A stretch of DNA of 64,000 nt from Paracraurococcus sp042666655. GTDB taxonomy: Bacteria; Pseudomonadota; Alphaproteobacteria; Acetobacterales; Acetobacteraceae. The stretch is taken from assembly GCF_042666655.1 (NCBI RefSeq), contig NZ_JBHTDE010000001.1, positions 1-64,000 on the forward strand, written 5' to 3'. Position 1 is the stretch's first letter. Each line of letters opens with the position of its first letter. Below, in pieces: positions 25,712 to 33,605 of this stretch. A model generated the notes under the pieces. It saw nothing but the letters and a program-made list of their open reading frames with translations. It made no database searches and was not told the DNA's origin. Position numbers and translations under genes: made by a program.

Positions 25712-26566
25712 ATGAGCCCTTTCCAGCGCCACATCGAAGCCTGCAACGACCTGGCCTCCCCGGCCGGGCTGGTCCCCTTCCGCATCGGCGCGGCGCAGGT
25801 CGGCTGGCTCGGCTCCGACCTGGCCCGGGCGCTGGCCTTCTTCCCGCGCGAGATCCATTTCGACGCGCAGGGCGCCGCCCTGGCCGGCCGCCTGCGCAGC
25901 CCCGGCGCCCGCACCGAGGCCCTGGCCGGCATCGCCCGCAGCCTGGCCGAGCGCGGCCATTTCACCCTGCGGGACGAGGCCTTCGACATCCGCGCCGCGC
26001 CCGGCGGCCCGGTGCTGGCCCGGCTCGACCGCGGCGCGCTGCCGGCCTTCGGCATCGCGGCGGAGGGGGTGCATCTCAACGGGCGGGTGCGGCGCCCGGA
26101 CGGGCTGCATCTCTGGATGGGGTGGCGCAGCCGGGCCAAGGCGGTGGCGCCGGGCAAGCTGGACAACCTGGTGGCCGGCGGCATCCCGGCCGGGCTCGGC
26201 CCGGAGCAGACCCTGGTGAAGGAGGCGGCGGAGGAGGCCAGCCTGCCCGCCGCGCTCGCCCTCCAGGCCCGCCCGGTCGGCCGGATCTCCTACGTGATGC
26301 GGGAGGAAACCGGCATCCGCCGCGACGTCCTGCACTGCTTCGACCTCGATCTGCCGGACGGCTTCCAGCCGAGGCCGAACGACGACGAGGTGGAGCGCTT
26401 CGAGCTCTGGCCCCTGGCGCGGGTGCTGGAGGCGGTGCGGGATACCGACGCCGTCAAGTTCAACGTCAACTTGGTGCTGATCGACCTCTTCCTGCGGGAA
26501 GGGCTGATCGACCCCGCCGGCGAGGCCGGCCGTGCCCTCCGCGCCGGGTTGCGGCAGGGGCCGTGA
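25712..26566 (+). CDS. Nudix hydrolase of the DUF4743/thiamine-pyrophosphokinase-related type
   Basis: 284 residues: an N-terminal DUF4743 domain (about 10-115) and a Nudix fold. The Nudix box GGIPAGLGPEQTLVKEAAEE lies from 156. Relative to the family form (GES..E..REcxEEA) the first Glu appears as Leu162 and Arg as Lys170, while the catalytic EAAEE is kept. Family members act on nucleotide or thiamine-diphosphate-type substrates. ATG 25712 is preferred to an in-frame GTG at 25697. Confidence 0.8.
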   Translation: MSPFQRHIEACNDLASPAGLVPFRIGAAQVGWLGSDLARALAFFPREIHFDAQGAALAGRLRSPGARTEALAGIARSLAERGHFTLRDEAFDIRAAPGGPVLARLDRGALPAFGIAAEGVHLNGRVRRPDGLHLWMGWRSRAKAVAPGKLDNLVAGGIPAGLGPEQTLVKEAAEEASLPAALALQARPVGRISYVMREETGIRRDVLHCFDLDLPDGFQPRPNDDEVERFELWPLARVLEAVRDTDAVKFNVNLVLIDLFLREGLIDPAGEAGRALRAGLRQGP

Positions 26567-26577
26567 GGCCCGCGCCG

Positions 26578-26952
26578 CTACCAGCCATAGGCCGGGCGAT
26601 AGACCACCGGCGGCGGCGCGTAATAGGCCGGCGGCGGCGCATAATAGCCCGGCGGCGGGGCGTAGTAGCCGGGAGGCGGCGGGTAGTAGGCCTGCGGCGG
26701 CGGCGGGGCGTAGTAGACCGGCGGCGGCGGCGGCGCGGCGAAGGCGCCGGCGGCGCCCAGCGCCAGCCCACCCAGCGCCAGTCCGCCGATGATGCCGGCC
26801 GCGACGCCGGCCCCGTTGCCGCGATGGTGGTGGGCGCGGGGCGGCGGGCCGCCCCAGCCGCCGCCATGGCCCCGGTGCCAGCCCTGGGCCTGCGCCGCGG
26901 GCGCGAGCAGGGCGGTGGCGAGGAGTGCGGCGGCGGCGATACGGTACTTCAT
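26578..26952 (-). CDS. Secreted Gly/Pro/Tyr-rich protein with YYAPPP repeats
   Basis: 124 residues: signal peptide (MKYRIAAAALLATALLAPAA, cleavage after AQA), a His/Gly-rich segment, one glycine-zipper hydrophobic helix (AAGIIGGLALGGLALGAAGA) and a tail of five to six PPP-x-YY units. Likely a periplasmic or surface-associated structural protein. A second protein with the same tail design lies at 44426-44758. It converges on the Nudix gene with 11 bases between stops. Confidence 0.75.
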   Translation of the reverse strand: MKYRIAAAALLATALLAPAAQAQGWHRGHGGGWGGPPPRAHHHRGNGAGVAAGIIGGLALGGLALGAAGAFAAPPPPPVYYAPPPPQAYYPPPPGYYAPPPGYYAPPPAYYAPPPVVYRPAYGW

Positions 26953-27042
26953 CGGTCGGACCCTCCTGGGTCGGTTCAGCGGATGAAGCGCCCCGATCGC
27001 GCCGGGATCATGGCGGGAAGCCGGCGGATTGAGGCCGGCGCC

Positions 27043-27993
27043 TCACAGCCCCTTGAGGAACCCCAGCAGCGCGGCATTGACCTCGGCCGGGGCCTCCTGC
27101 TGCACCCAGTGGCCGGCCGTCTCGATCAGCGTGGTGCCGCGCAGGTCGGGCACGGTCTGCGGCAGCGCCTCCACGGCGCGGCCGGCCCAGCCCAGCACCG
27201 GGTCGCGCCGGCCGGCGATGAAGCAGCCCGGCACCCGCACCCTGGCGCCGGCGAAGGGGGCCATCAGCTCCCAGTTCCGCGCGATGTTGCGGTACCAGTT
27301 CAGCCCGCCGCGGAAGCCGGTGCGGCGGTAGGTCTCGGCATAGAGGGCCAGCTCGGCCTCCGGCAGCCAGGCGGGCAGCGCGGCGGGCTCGGCCAGGCTG
27401 GCGAGGAAGCCGCCCTCCGGCAGGTCGGGGTTCCAGCGCTGCGCCTCCGGCACGTCGCCCGACAGGGTGAAGAAGGTCCGCCGCAGCGTCACCAGCGGGT
27501 CGCGCCGCAGCTCGTTGTCGGCGACGCCGGGGGCCTGGAAATAGATCTGATAGAAGCGGTGCCGCCCGGCCCGGCGCAGCATCTCGAAGGCACTGGTCGG
27601 CCCGCGCGGCGCATAGGGCACCGACAGGCCGGCCACCGCGCGGAAGCGGTCCGGCCGCAGCAGCGCCGCGTTCCAGGCGACCGGCGCGCCCCAGTCATGC
27701 CCGGCGATCACCGCCTGGTCGATCCGCAGCGCATCCAGCAGCCCGACCATGTCGCCGACCAGGTGCAGGATGGTGTAGTCGGCGACCGAGGCCGGCGCCT
27801 CGGTCTCGCCATAGCCGCGCATGTCGGGCGCGATGGCGTGGTAGCCGGCCGCGGCCAGGGCGACCATCTGGTGGCGCCAGGAATGCCAGGCCTCGGGGAA
27901 GCCGTGGCAGAGCAGCACGGCGGGACCCTCGCCCGCTTCCGCGACATGCATGCGGATGCCGTTGGTCTCGATGGTCTGGTGGCGGATCTGCAT
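27043..27993 (-). CDS. Alpha/beta hydrolase, epoxide-hydrolase type
   Basis: 316 residues starting MQIRHQTIETNGIRMHVAEA. HGFPE (30-34) forms the oxyanion motif, GHDWG has nucleophile Asp100, and the catalytic His lies in ETAGHWVQQEAP near the C-terminus. An Asp nucleophile and HGFPE with a cap containing FYQIYFQAPG point to a soluble epoxide hydrolase rather than a haloalkane dehalogenase. Substrate unknown. ATG 27993 is used; the upstream in-frame extension to 28026 is not conserved-looking. Confidence 0.85.
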   Translation of the reverse strand: MQIRHQTIETNGIRMHVAEAGEGPAVLLCHGFPEAWHSWRHQMVALAAAGYHAIAPDMRGYGETEAPASVADYTILHLVGDMVGLLDALRIDQAVIAGHDWGAPVAWNAALLRPDRFRAVAGLSVPYAPRGPTSAFEMLRRAGRHRFYQIYFQAPGVADNELRRDPLVTLRRTFFTLSGDVPEAQRWNPDLPEGGFLASLAEPAALPAWLPEAELALYAETYRRTGFRGGLNWYRNIARNWELMAPFAGARVRVPGCFIAGRRDPVLGWAGRAVEALPQTVPDLRGTTLIETAGHWVQQEAPAEVNAALLGFLKGL

Positions 27994-28119
27994 GGCGGAG
28001 GTCCTGCTCGGTGGCTGCCGGACCATGATGCGTTCGGCTTCGCGCGCGCATCACGCCCTGGCGTCCGTTGGGTCGCGCGATTCGGGCTGTTCGGCGATGC
28101 CGCCGCAAGCCATCGCGCG

Positions 28120-28908
28120 CTAGCGGGCGAAGTCGGGGGCTTCCTGCGCCAGGATGCGCTTGACGCTTTCGAGGTGCAGCCGGGCACTCTCCCGGTCGCC
28201 CTCCCGCATCTGCGCATAGGTGCGCGCCGCCATCTCCGGCGGCACCGGCTTCAGCGGCCGGCCCATGGACATCGCCAGCCGCTGCACCTCGCAGGCGCGC
28301 TCGAGGTAGTAGAGGTCGTCCCAGGCCTCGGCCACCGTCTCGCCCAGCACCATGACGCCGTGGTTGCGCATGAAGACGATGTCGGCCTCGCCGATGCTGG
28401 CCGCGATCCGGTCGCCTTCCGCCTCGTCCAGGGCCAGGCCGCCATATTCCTCGTCCACCACCGTGCGGCCGTAGAATTTGAGCGCGGTCTGCCCGGCCCA
28501 GGCCAGCGGCGGGCCTTCCAGCATGGTCAGCGCGGTGGCGTTTGGCATGTGGGTATGGAAGCAGGCCTTGCCGCGCGGGACATTCTTGTGGACCCGGGCG
28601 TGGATGTAGAAGGCGGTCGCCTCCGGCACGCCGTCCCCGGCCACCACGTTGCCCTCGAAGTCGCAGATCAGCAGGCGGGAGGCGGTGATCTCGGCGAAGC
28701 CCCAGCCATAGGGGTTCACCAGGAACAGGTCGTCCCGGCCGGGCACGACGAAGCTGAGGTGATTGCAGATCCCCTCGTGCAGGCCGAGCCGTGCGGCCAT
28801 GCGGAAGCAGGCGGCGAGGTCGACGCGCGCCCGCTGCACCGCATCGGTGTCGAGGTCGCTGTTGCGCAGGATGGCAGGTGCGGCGGCACCGCCGAGGGCA
28901 TGGGCCAT
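28120..28908 (-). CDS. Class II aldolase/adducin family protein
   Basis: 262 residues. Zinc-site residues are visible: ICNHLSF (47-53), PEATAFYIHARVH (95-107), ACFHTHMPNATALT (115-128, two His) and MRNHGVMVLG near 187. The C-terminal helix is typical. The family contains fuculose-phosphate aldolases and decarboxylases; bacterial members of this length without a kinase partner are usually unassigned. It lies 127 bases upstream of the epoxide hydrolase in the same orientation. Confidence 0.85.
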   Translation of the reverse strand: MAHALGGAAAPAILRNSDLDTDAVQRARVDLAACFRMAARLGLHEGICNHLSFVVPGRDDLFLVNPYGWGFAEITASRLLICDFEGNVVAGDGVPEATAFYIHARVHKNVPRGKACFHTHMPNATALTMLEGPPLAWAGQTALKFYGRTVVDEEYGGLALDEAEGDRIAASIGEADIVFMRNHGVMVLGETVAEAWDDLYYLERACEVQRLAMSMGRPLKPVPPEMAARTYAQMREGDRESARLHLESVKRILAQEAPDFAR

Positions 28909-28942
28909 GGTCGGCTCCCGATCGTTTGCCGGGAAGCTACCG

Positions 28943-29209
28943 CTAGTAGGGGTAGCTTCGCCATCCCTGGCGGCGATGGCGCTGGGTGTCCCAGCGTTCG
29001 AACTGGTCCTGGGTCAGTGCCCGGCGGGCTTCCCTGGGGCCGTTCCAGAAGCGGTCGTTGGCCTCCTTCTCCCGCTGCCGGCTCCAGAAGGCATCCAACT
29101 GGCGCTGCCGCTCGGCCGGGCTGGCCGGTGCCGGCGGGTCCTGCAGGACGGGTTGCGCCAGGGCCAGGCTTGGCAGCAGCAGCGCGGCGAGGAGGACGCA
29201 TCGGACCAT
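28943..29209 (-). CDS. Small secreted protein, 88 aa
   Basis: Start at ATG 29209 gives MVRCVLLAALLLPSLALAQ, a clear signal peptide with ALA cleavage. The mature part is charged and Trp/Arg-rich (RQRQLDAFWSRQREKEANDR, WNGPREARRALTQDQFERWD). No cysteine and no family recognised. Located 34 bases upstream of the aldolase gene on the same strand. Confidence 0.55.
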   Translation of the reverse strand: MVRCVLLAALLLPSLALAQPVLQDPPAPASPAERQRQLDAFWSRQREKEANDRFWNGPREARRALTQDQFERWDTQRHRRQGWRSYPY

Positions 29210-29288
29210 GCCCCGGCATATCGGGTCGGCCGCGGCGTCTCGCCAGGGCGTGGCTTGCGCCGTTCCGCGCGCGGCGGAAGGATGCGGC

Positions 29289-29711
29289 ATGGCCGATGCC
29301 CCACCGCTTGCCGGCGTGCTCGAGACCGCGCTCTACGTCGACGACATGGAACGCGCGCGCGGCTTCTACGAAACGGCGCTGGGGCTGGCGCCGATGTTCG
29401 CCGACGAACGGCTCACCGCCTATCCGGTCGGCGGGCGCAGCGCGCTGCTGGTCTTCCTGCGCGGCAGCACGACGGAGACGGTCCAGCTGCCCGGCGGCAC
29501 CATCCCGCCGCATGACGGGCATGGCGCGGTGCATTGCGCCCTGGCCGTGGCGGCGGCCGACCTGGCCGACTGGGAGGCGCGGCTGGCCGGGCACGGCGTG
29601 GCCATCGAGGGCCGCACGCACTGGCCGCGCGGCAGCACCAGCGTCTATTTCCGCGACCCGGACGGCCATCTGCTGGAATTGGCGACGCCCGGGCTCTGGC
29701 CGGTCTGGTAG
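29289..29711 (+). CDS. VOC (glyoxalase/dioxygenase) family protein
   Basis: 140 residues with two beta-alpha-beta units: ETALYVDDMERARGFYETAL at the start and STSVYFRDPDGHLLELATPG at the end. Potential metal ligands are the His in VHCALAV and the Glu in LLELA. Members include glyoxalases, extradiol dioxygenases and fosfomycin-type resistance proteins; none can be singled out here. Divergent from the secreted protein. Copy 5 of the palindromic repeat starts at its stop. Confidence 0.8.
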   Translation: MADAPPLAGVLETALYVDDMERARGFYETALGLAPMFADERLTAYPVGGRSALLVFLRGSTTETVQLPGGTIPPHDGHGAVHCALAVAAADLADWEARLAGHGVAIEGRTHWPRGSTSVYFRDPDGHLLELATPGLWPVW

Positions 29712-29855
29712 GCAAGCAGGGTTGGGGAGGGAGACGCATTCCCTCCCCAAGCCCCACCCTTCCTTTTCGTGGGCTTGGCACCCGCCGCGCGGCGAATGCC
29801 GGACTCCCGGAAACAGAGGAGGGTCCAGGGAGGATACGTCCTCCCTGGCCTTGCT
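29712..29855. repeat. Nested-palindrome intergenic repeat, copy 5
   Basis: Left arm GGTTGGGGAGGG pairs with CCCTCCCCAAGCC. The centre has TTGGCACCCGCCGCGCGGCG. The right hairpin, at 29825-29848, has perfect arms CCAGGGAGGA and TCCTCCCTGG with loop TACG instead of TACC. Lies between two rightward genes, touching the upstream stop. Confidence 0.85.
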
Positions 29856-29931
29856 GCCCTCTCCCCCGGGGACCACTGGCCGGTCCGGCAGGGCTCGGGT
29901 AAACCGGTCCCAACCGTCCAGGGAAACAACC

Positions 29932-30723
29932 ATGCCGCTGCCAGGGCTCGAAGGCCTCGAATGCTACCGCGTCGAGGTCGCGGATTTCGTCGCCACCGTC
30001 ACGCTCGATAGGCCGCCGGTGAATGCGCAGAACGGCAGGTTCCGCGAGGAGACCTGCCGGCTCTTCGACGTGCTGCACGACAGCCCCGAGGTCCGCGCCG
30101 TGGTGCTGACCGGCGCCGGCCGCGCCTTCTCCGCCGGCGCCGACCTGAAGGAACGGCCGGGGATGACCGAGATCCGCGGCGCCTATCCAAGGCACAACCG
30201 CCTGGTCCGCGCGACTTTCGATGCCCTCATCGAATGCGACAAGCCGATCGTCGCGGCCGTCAACGGCGCCGCCATCGGCGCCGGGGCCGTGCTGGCGCTG
30301 TGCTGCGACATCGTCGTGGTGGCCGAGGACAGCTTCATGTCGATGACCGAGGTCGATGTGGGCCTGGCCGGCGGCGTGAAACACGTATTGCGCCATTTCG
30401 GCCAGTCCGACGCGCGGCTGATGCTGTTCACCGCGCGGCGCATCACCGGGCCGGAGCTGTACCGGATGAACGTCGCCTCGGCCTGCGTGCCCGGCGCCGA
30501 GCTGCTGGCGACGGCGCAGGGCATCGCGCAGGAGATCGCGCAGAAGGTGCCGCTGGCGGTGCGCGCCGCCAAGCGGTCCTTCACCCTGGCCGAGGACCTG
30601 CCGCTGCACGAGGGCTACCGCTACGAGCAGTCGCAGACCGTGGCGCTGTCCGCCACCGAGGACACCAGGGAGGCGCAGCGCGCCTTCGCCGAGAAACGCA
30701 AGCCGGTCTTCAAGGGACGCTGA
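29932..30723 (+). CDS. Enoyl-CoA hydratase/isomerase (crotonase) family protein
   Basis: 263 residues. Oxyanion-hole segments are FSAGADLKE (66-74) and GAAIGAGAVLALCCD (112-126). Against rat enoyl-CoA hydratase, the Glu144 position is Val120 (GAV instead of GCE), whereas the Glu164 position is kept (MTEVDVG, Glu140). A protein with one catalytic Glu is more likely an isomerase, hydrolase or lyase of the superfamily than a plain hydratase. Start ATG 29932; the Bug gene follows 2 bases after the stop, so the pair is one transcript. Confidence 0.85.
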   Translation: MPLPGLEGLECYRVEVADFVATVTLDRPPVNAQNGRFREETCRLFDVLHDSPEVRAVVLTGAGRAFSAGADLKERPGMTEIRGAYPRHNRLVRATFDALIECDKPIVAAVNGAAIGAGAVLALCCDIVVVAEDSFMSMTEVDVGLAGGVKHVLRHFGQSDARLMLFTARRITGPELYRMNVASACVPGAELLATAQGIAQEIAQKVPLAVRAAKRSFTLAEDLPLHEGYRYEQSQTVALSATEDTREAQRAFAEKRKPVFKGR

Positions 30724-30725
30724 CG

Positions 30726-31691
30726 ATGATCCGACTCTCCCGCCGCGCCGCCCTGGCCGGATCAGGTGCCCTTCTCGCGGCGCCGGCGGTCGCGCAGCAG
30801 CGCACCGTCAAGGCGCTGCTCGGCTGGCCGCCCGGCGGCTCCTCCGACATCGTCGCCCGCACCTTCGCGGAGCGCATGCGGGCGCCGCTGAACGCCAATA
30901 TCCTGGTGGAGAACCGGCCCGGCGCCGGCGGCCGCATCGCGCTGGAAGCCGCCAAGGCCGCGACACCCGATGGCAGTCTCTATATCCAGACGCCGGCCTC
31001 GATGCTGACCATCTACCCGCATCTGTACAAGTCGCTGCGCTACGACGCGCTGACCGATTTCGTGCCGGTCAGCACGGTCTGCGCCTTCCCCTTCGCCTTC
31101 ACCGTGCGCGCCGACCACCCGGCGAGGACGCTGGCCGAGTTCATCGCCTGGGGGAAGGGGCAGCAGCAGATCGCCTGGGCCAGCCCTTCGCCCGGCACCA
31201 TGCCGCATTTCATGGGCGTGGAATTCGCGCGGCAGACCGGGCTGGCGATGAACCACGTGCCCTATCGCGGCGGTGCGCCGGTGATGACCGACGTGCTGGC
31301 CGGCGTCATCACCGCCGGGATGAACGTGCTGTCGGAGCCGGTGCCCTTCCACACCGGCGGGCAGATGCGGATCCTGGCGGTGAGCGCGCCTGCGCGCATC
31401 CCGCGCCTGCCGGACGTGCCGACCTTCGCCGAGCTGGGCTTCGCCACGCTGTCGCGGCAGGAATGGTTCGGCGTTCTGCTGCCGGCCGGCAGCCCGGCCA
31501 GCGTGGTGCAGCCGCTGCACGCCGCGCTGGCCGCGGCGGCGGCGACCAGCGAGGTGCGCGACGTGCTGACCCGGCTGGAATTCGTGCCCGAGATCATGGC
31601 GCCCGCCGCCTTCGCCGAGCGCATCCGCAGCGAACGCGAAAGCTGGGGGCCGATCGTCGCCGCCTCCGGCTTCAAGCCCGAGGAAGGGTAA
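30726..31691 (+). CDS. Bug-family (TctC-like) periplasmic solute-binding protein
   Basis: 321 residues, Tat-like signal MIRLSRRAALAGSGALLAAP followed by VKALLGWPPGGSSDIVART, ENRPGAGGRIALEAAK and NHVPYRGGAPVMTDVL. Second of three such proteins in the window. Coupling to a crotonase suggests a ligand that is degraded as a CoA thioester, probably a carboxylic acid. No TctA/TctB permease nearby. Confidence 0.9.
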   Translation: MIRLSRRAALAGSGALLAAPAVAQQRTVKALLGWPPGGSSDIVARTFAERMRAPLNANILVENRPGAGGRIALEAAKAATPDGSLYIQTPASMLTIYPHLYKSLRYDALTDFVPVSTVCAFPFAFTVRADHPARTLAEFIAWGKGQQQIAWASPSPGTMPHFMGVEFARQTGLAMNHVPYRGGAPVMTDVLAGVITAGMNVLSEPVPFHTGGQMRILAVSAPARIPRLPDVPTFAELGFATLSRQEWFGVLLPAGSPASVVQPLHAALAAAAATSEVRDVLTRLEFVPEIMAPAAFAERIRSERESWGPIVAASGFKPEEG

Positions 31692-31695
31692 GGCA

Positions 31696-31826
31696 GGCAA
31701 GGCCAGGAAGGAAGCATCCTCACTGGACCCTCCTCTATTTCCGTGGGCTTGGCACCTGCCGCGCGGTGGGTGCCAAACTCACAAAAATAGATGGGGGACC
31801 GGGGGAATACCTTCCCCCGGCCTTTC
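31696..31826. repeat. Nested-palindrome intergenic repeat, copy 6
   Basis: The most symmetrical copy: TCTATTT...TTGGCACC at 31734 onward pairs with GGTGCCAA...AAATAGA up to 31791. The left hairpin CCAGGAAGGA/TCCTCACTGG has two mismatches. The right hairpin at 31799-31820 has different but perfectly complementary arms CCGGGGGAA and TTCCCCCGG around the same TACC loop. Located between convergent genes. Confidence 0.85.
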
Positions 31827-32666
31827 TTACGCCGCCGGGTCCTGCAGGAAGCTTGTGAGGGCCGCCGCCTTCTCCCGCGTCCCGCCCTGATCGGCCGCCA
31901 TGCCCGCGTAGAAGCCGGCGATCGCCTGGTAGATCGCCGCCGCCTCCGGGCCGGTGAAGTCGGCGATCTCCTCCATCTCGCCGACCCAACGATAGGCCTT
32001 GTCGGGCATCGGCGGGACCATGCGGCCGAACCAGGCCAGCAGCTGCGGCTGGGAGCGGGCGAGTTCCGCGCGGAAGCCCTCCGCCGCGCCGGCCCGCGTC
32101 GCCGCCAGCATCATGGCCGAGGACAGCGCGACCAGCCCCTTGGTGATGCCGGCGTAGGACATCTTCAGGGCGGAGGCCGCGCCGATCGGCCCGGGCGTGA
32201 CGCGGACATCGAGCCCGTGGTCGCGCAACGCGCCGAGCCGGTCGGCTTCCGGCCCGGCGACGTAGAGCACCGGCGTATAGCCATCCTCCCGCGGCGGGCC
32301 GCCGATGATGCCGCCATCGACGAAGGCCGCGCCGGTCGGGCCGATGATGGCGGCGACCTCGGCCGCGGTCGCCGGGCTGATGGCGTTGCAGTCCACGTAG
32401 ATCGCCTTCCGCGGTGCCACGGACAGCGCCGGCGCCAGCCAGGCGGCACAGGCCTTGGCCTCGGCCGGCGGCAGGACGCTGAGGAATATGTCGGCGCCGG
32501 CGAGCTCGGCCGCCGTCGCGTCGCGCATCCCGGCCGCGGCGGCGCGCTGCGCGCTTGCGGCGCTGCGGCCCGCCAGGCTGGTCAGGACGGTGGCGCCGCG
32601 CCGCGCCAGGCGGTGGCCGATCCCGGCGCCCATGGCGCCCTGGGCGATGATGGCGATGACGGCCAT
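31827..32666 (-). CDS. NAD(P)-dependent beta-hydroxyacid dehydrogenase-like, DUF1932 C-terminus
   Basis: 279 residues. N-terminal Rossmann fold begins MAVIAIIAQGAMGAGIGHRL, the glycine-rich dinucleotide motif of the 6-phosphogluconate/3-hydroxyisobutyrate dehydrogenase family; IYVDCNAISPATA and GGIIGGPP line the active site. The C-terminal helical part (LKMSYAGITKGLVALSSAMM) corresponds to DUF1932; the catalytic Lys would be in LKMSYAG. Substrate unknown; the context suggests a hydroxy- or semialdehyde acid. Divergent from the SBP-fold gene at 32706. Confidence 0.82.
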   Translation of the reverse strand: MAVIAIIAQGAMGAGIGHRLARRGATVLTSLAGRSAASAQRAAAAGMRDATAAELAGADIFLSVLPPAEAKACAAWLAPALSVAPRKAIYVDCNAISPATAAEVAAIIGPTGAAFVDGGIIGGPPREDGYTPVLYVAGPEADRLGALRDHGLDVRVTPGPIGAASALKMSYAGITKGLVALSSAMMLAATRAGAAEGFRAELARSQPQLLAWFGRMVPPMPDKAYRWVGEMEEIADFTGPEAAAIYQAIAGFYAGMAADQGGTREKAAALTSFLQDPAA

Positions 32667-32705
32667 GCCGTGCTTTCCTTCGGATCGAAACGGGGGGAGG
32701 CCATC

Positions 32706-33605
32706 ATGGACCAGCTGACGCTCGCCGTCGTGTCCCGCAATTACTTCAACCTGCCCTGCTGGATCGGGCTGCATGCGGGGCTCTTCGCGGCGGAGGGGCT
32801 CGACCTGCGGATCGACCATATCGAGGGCATCGAGGAGGTGAACGACCGGCTGCGCGACGGCCGCGCCCAGCTCGCCTACGGGGTGACGGAACACGTGATC
32901 CTGGACGCCGAGGCGGGCGGCCGCCAGCGGATCATCGGCGGCAACGTCAACCGGCTGCCCTTCTCCTTCATCGCCCGGGCCGGCATCGCCGACTATGCCG
33001 GGTTGCGCGGCAAGCGGATCGGCGTCTCCTCGCTGCGGGCGGGGTCGTCCTCCCTCATCATCAAGCTGCTGGCGCGGCACGGGCTGCACTGGCCGGGGGA
33101 CTACGAGCTGGTGCCCTGCGGGCCGATCCTGGCGCGCTGGGACATGCTGCGGACGGGCGGGATCGATGCCGGGCTGCAGGGGGCGCCGCTCGACCAGATG
33201 GCGCTGGATGAAGGCTTCGTCAGCCTGGGCAATCCGCGCGACGAGGTGCCGGATTTCCAGTTCACCAGCCTCGACATCGATGCCGGCTGGGCGGCCGGCC
33301 ATCGCGACCTGGTGCTGCGCTTCTGCCGCGGCTTCCTGCGGGCGCATGAGCGGTTCCACACGGACCAGGCGACCGCCAGCCGCATCGCCATGCAGGAGAG
33401 CGGGATCGCGCAGCGCTACGCCGACCGCGCCTGGGCGGACTATACGCGCGACCGCATCTTCCCGCGCGACGGGGAGGCGAGCGAGGCCGGCGTGCAGGCG
33501 CTGATCGAGATCAGCAGCCTGATCCGCGAATTGCCGCAGCGGCCGCGCCGGGCCGCGGATTATATCGACCGGTCCTGGCTGGCCGAGGCTCGCGCTTCGC
33601 TATGA
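32706..33605 (+). CDS. SBP-fold protein without signal peptide (NMT1/SsuA-like or decarboxylase-like)
   Basis: 299 residues with the type II binding-protein pattern: FNLPCWIGLHAGLFAAEGLD, LAYGVTEHVILDAEAG, GLRGKRIGVSSLRAGSSSLI and a hinge near residue 170. There is no signal peptide (MDQLTLAVVSRNYFNLPCWI starts at the first strand), so it should stay in the cytoplasm. Enzymes with this fold exist, such as 4,5-dihydroxyphthalate decarboxylase. The stop overlaps the isomerase/decarboxylase-like gene by 4 bases, which favours an enzymatic or ligand-delivery role with that protein over an ABC import role. Confidence 0.7.
   Translation: MDQLTLAVVSRNYFNLPCWIGLHAGLFAAEGLDLRIDHIEGIEEVNDRLRDGRAQLAYGVTEHVILDAEAGGRQRIIGGNVNRLPFSFIARAGIADYAGLRGKRIGVSSLRAGSSSLIIKLLARHGLHWPGDYELVPCGPILARWDMLRTGGIDAGLQGAPLDQMALDEGFVSLGNPRDEVPDFQFTSLDIDAGWAAGHRDLVLRFCRGFLRAHERFHTDQATASRIAMQESGIAQRYADRAWADYTRDRIFPRDGEASEAGVQALIEISSLIRELPQRPRRAADYIDRSWLAEARASL

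Noticed and set aside
25356..25715. 119-codon rightward open frame before the Nudix gene
   Set aside because: No ribosome-binding site, Arg/Pro-rich composition and overlap with the Nudix start; treated as intergenic.
26122..30723. 1533-codon rightward open frame
   Set aside because: Only its last 264 codons (crotonase, from 29932) are coding. The rest is antisense or out of frame to the Nudix, hydrolase, aldolase and VOC genes and is Arg/Gly-rich, as GC-rich shadows are.
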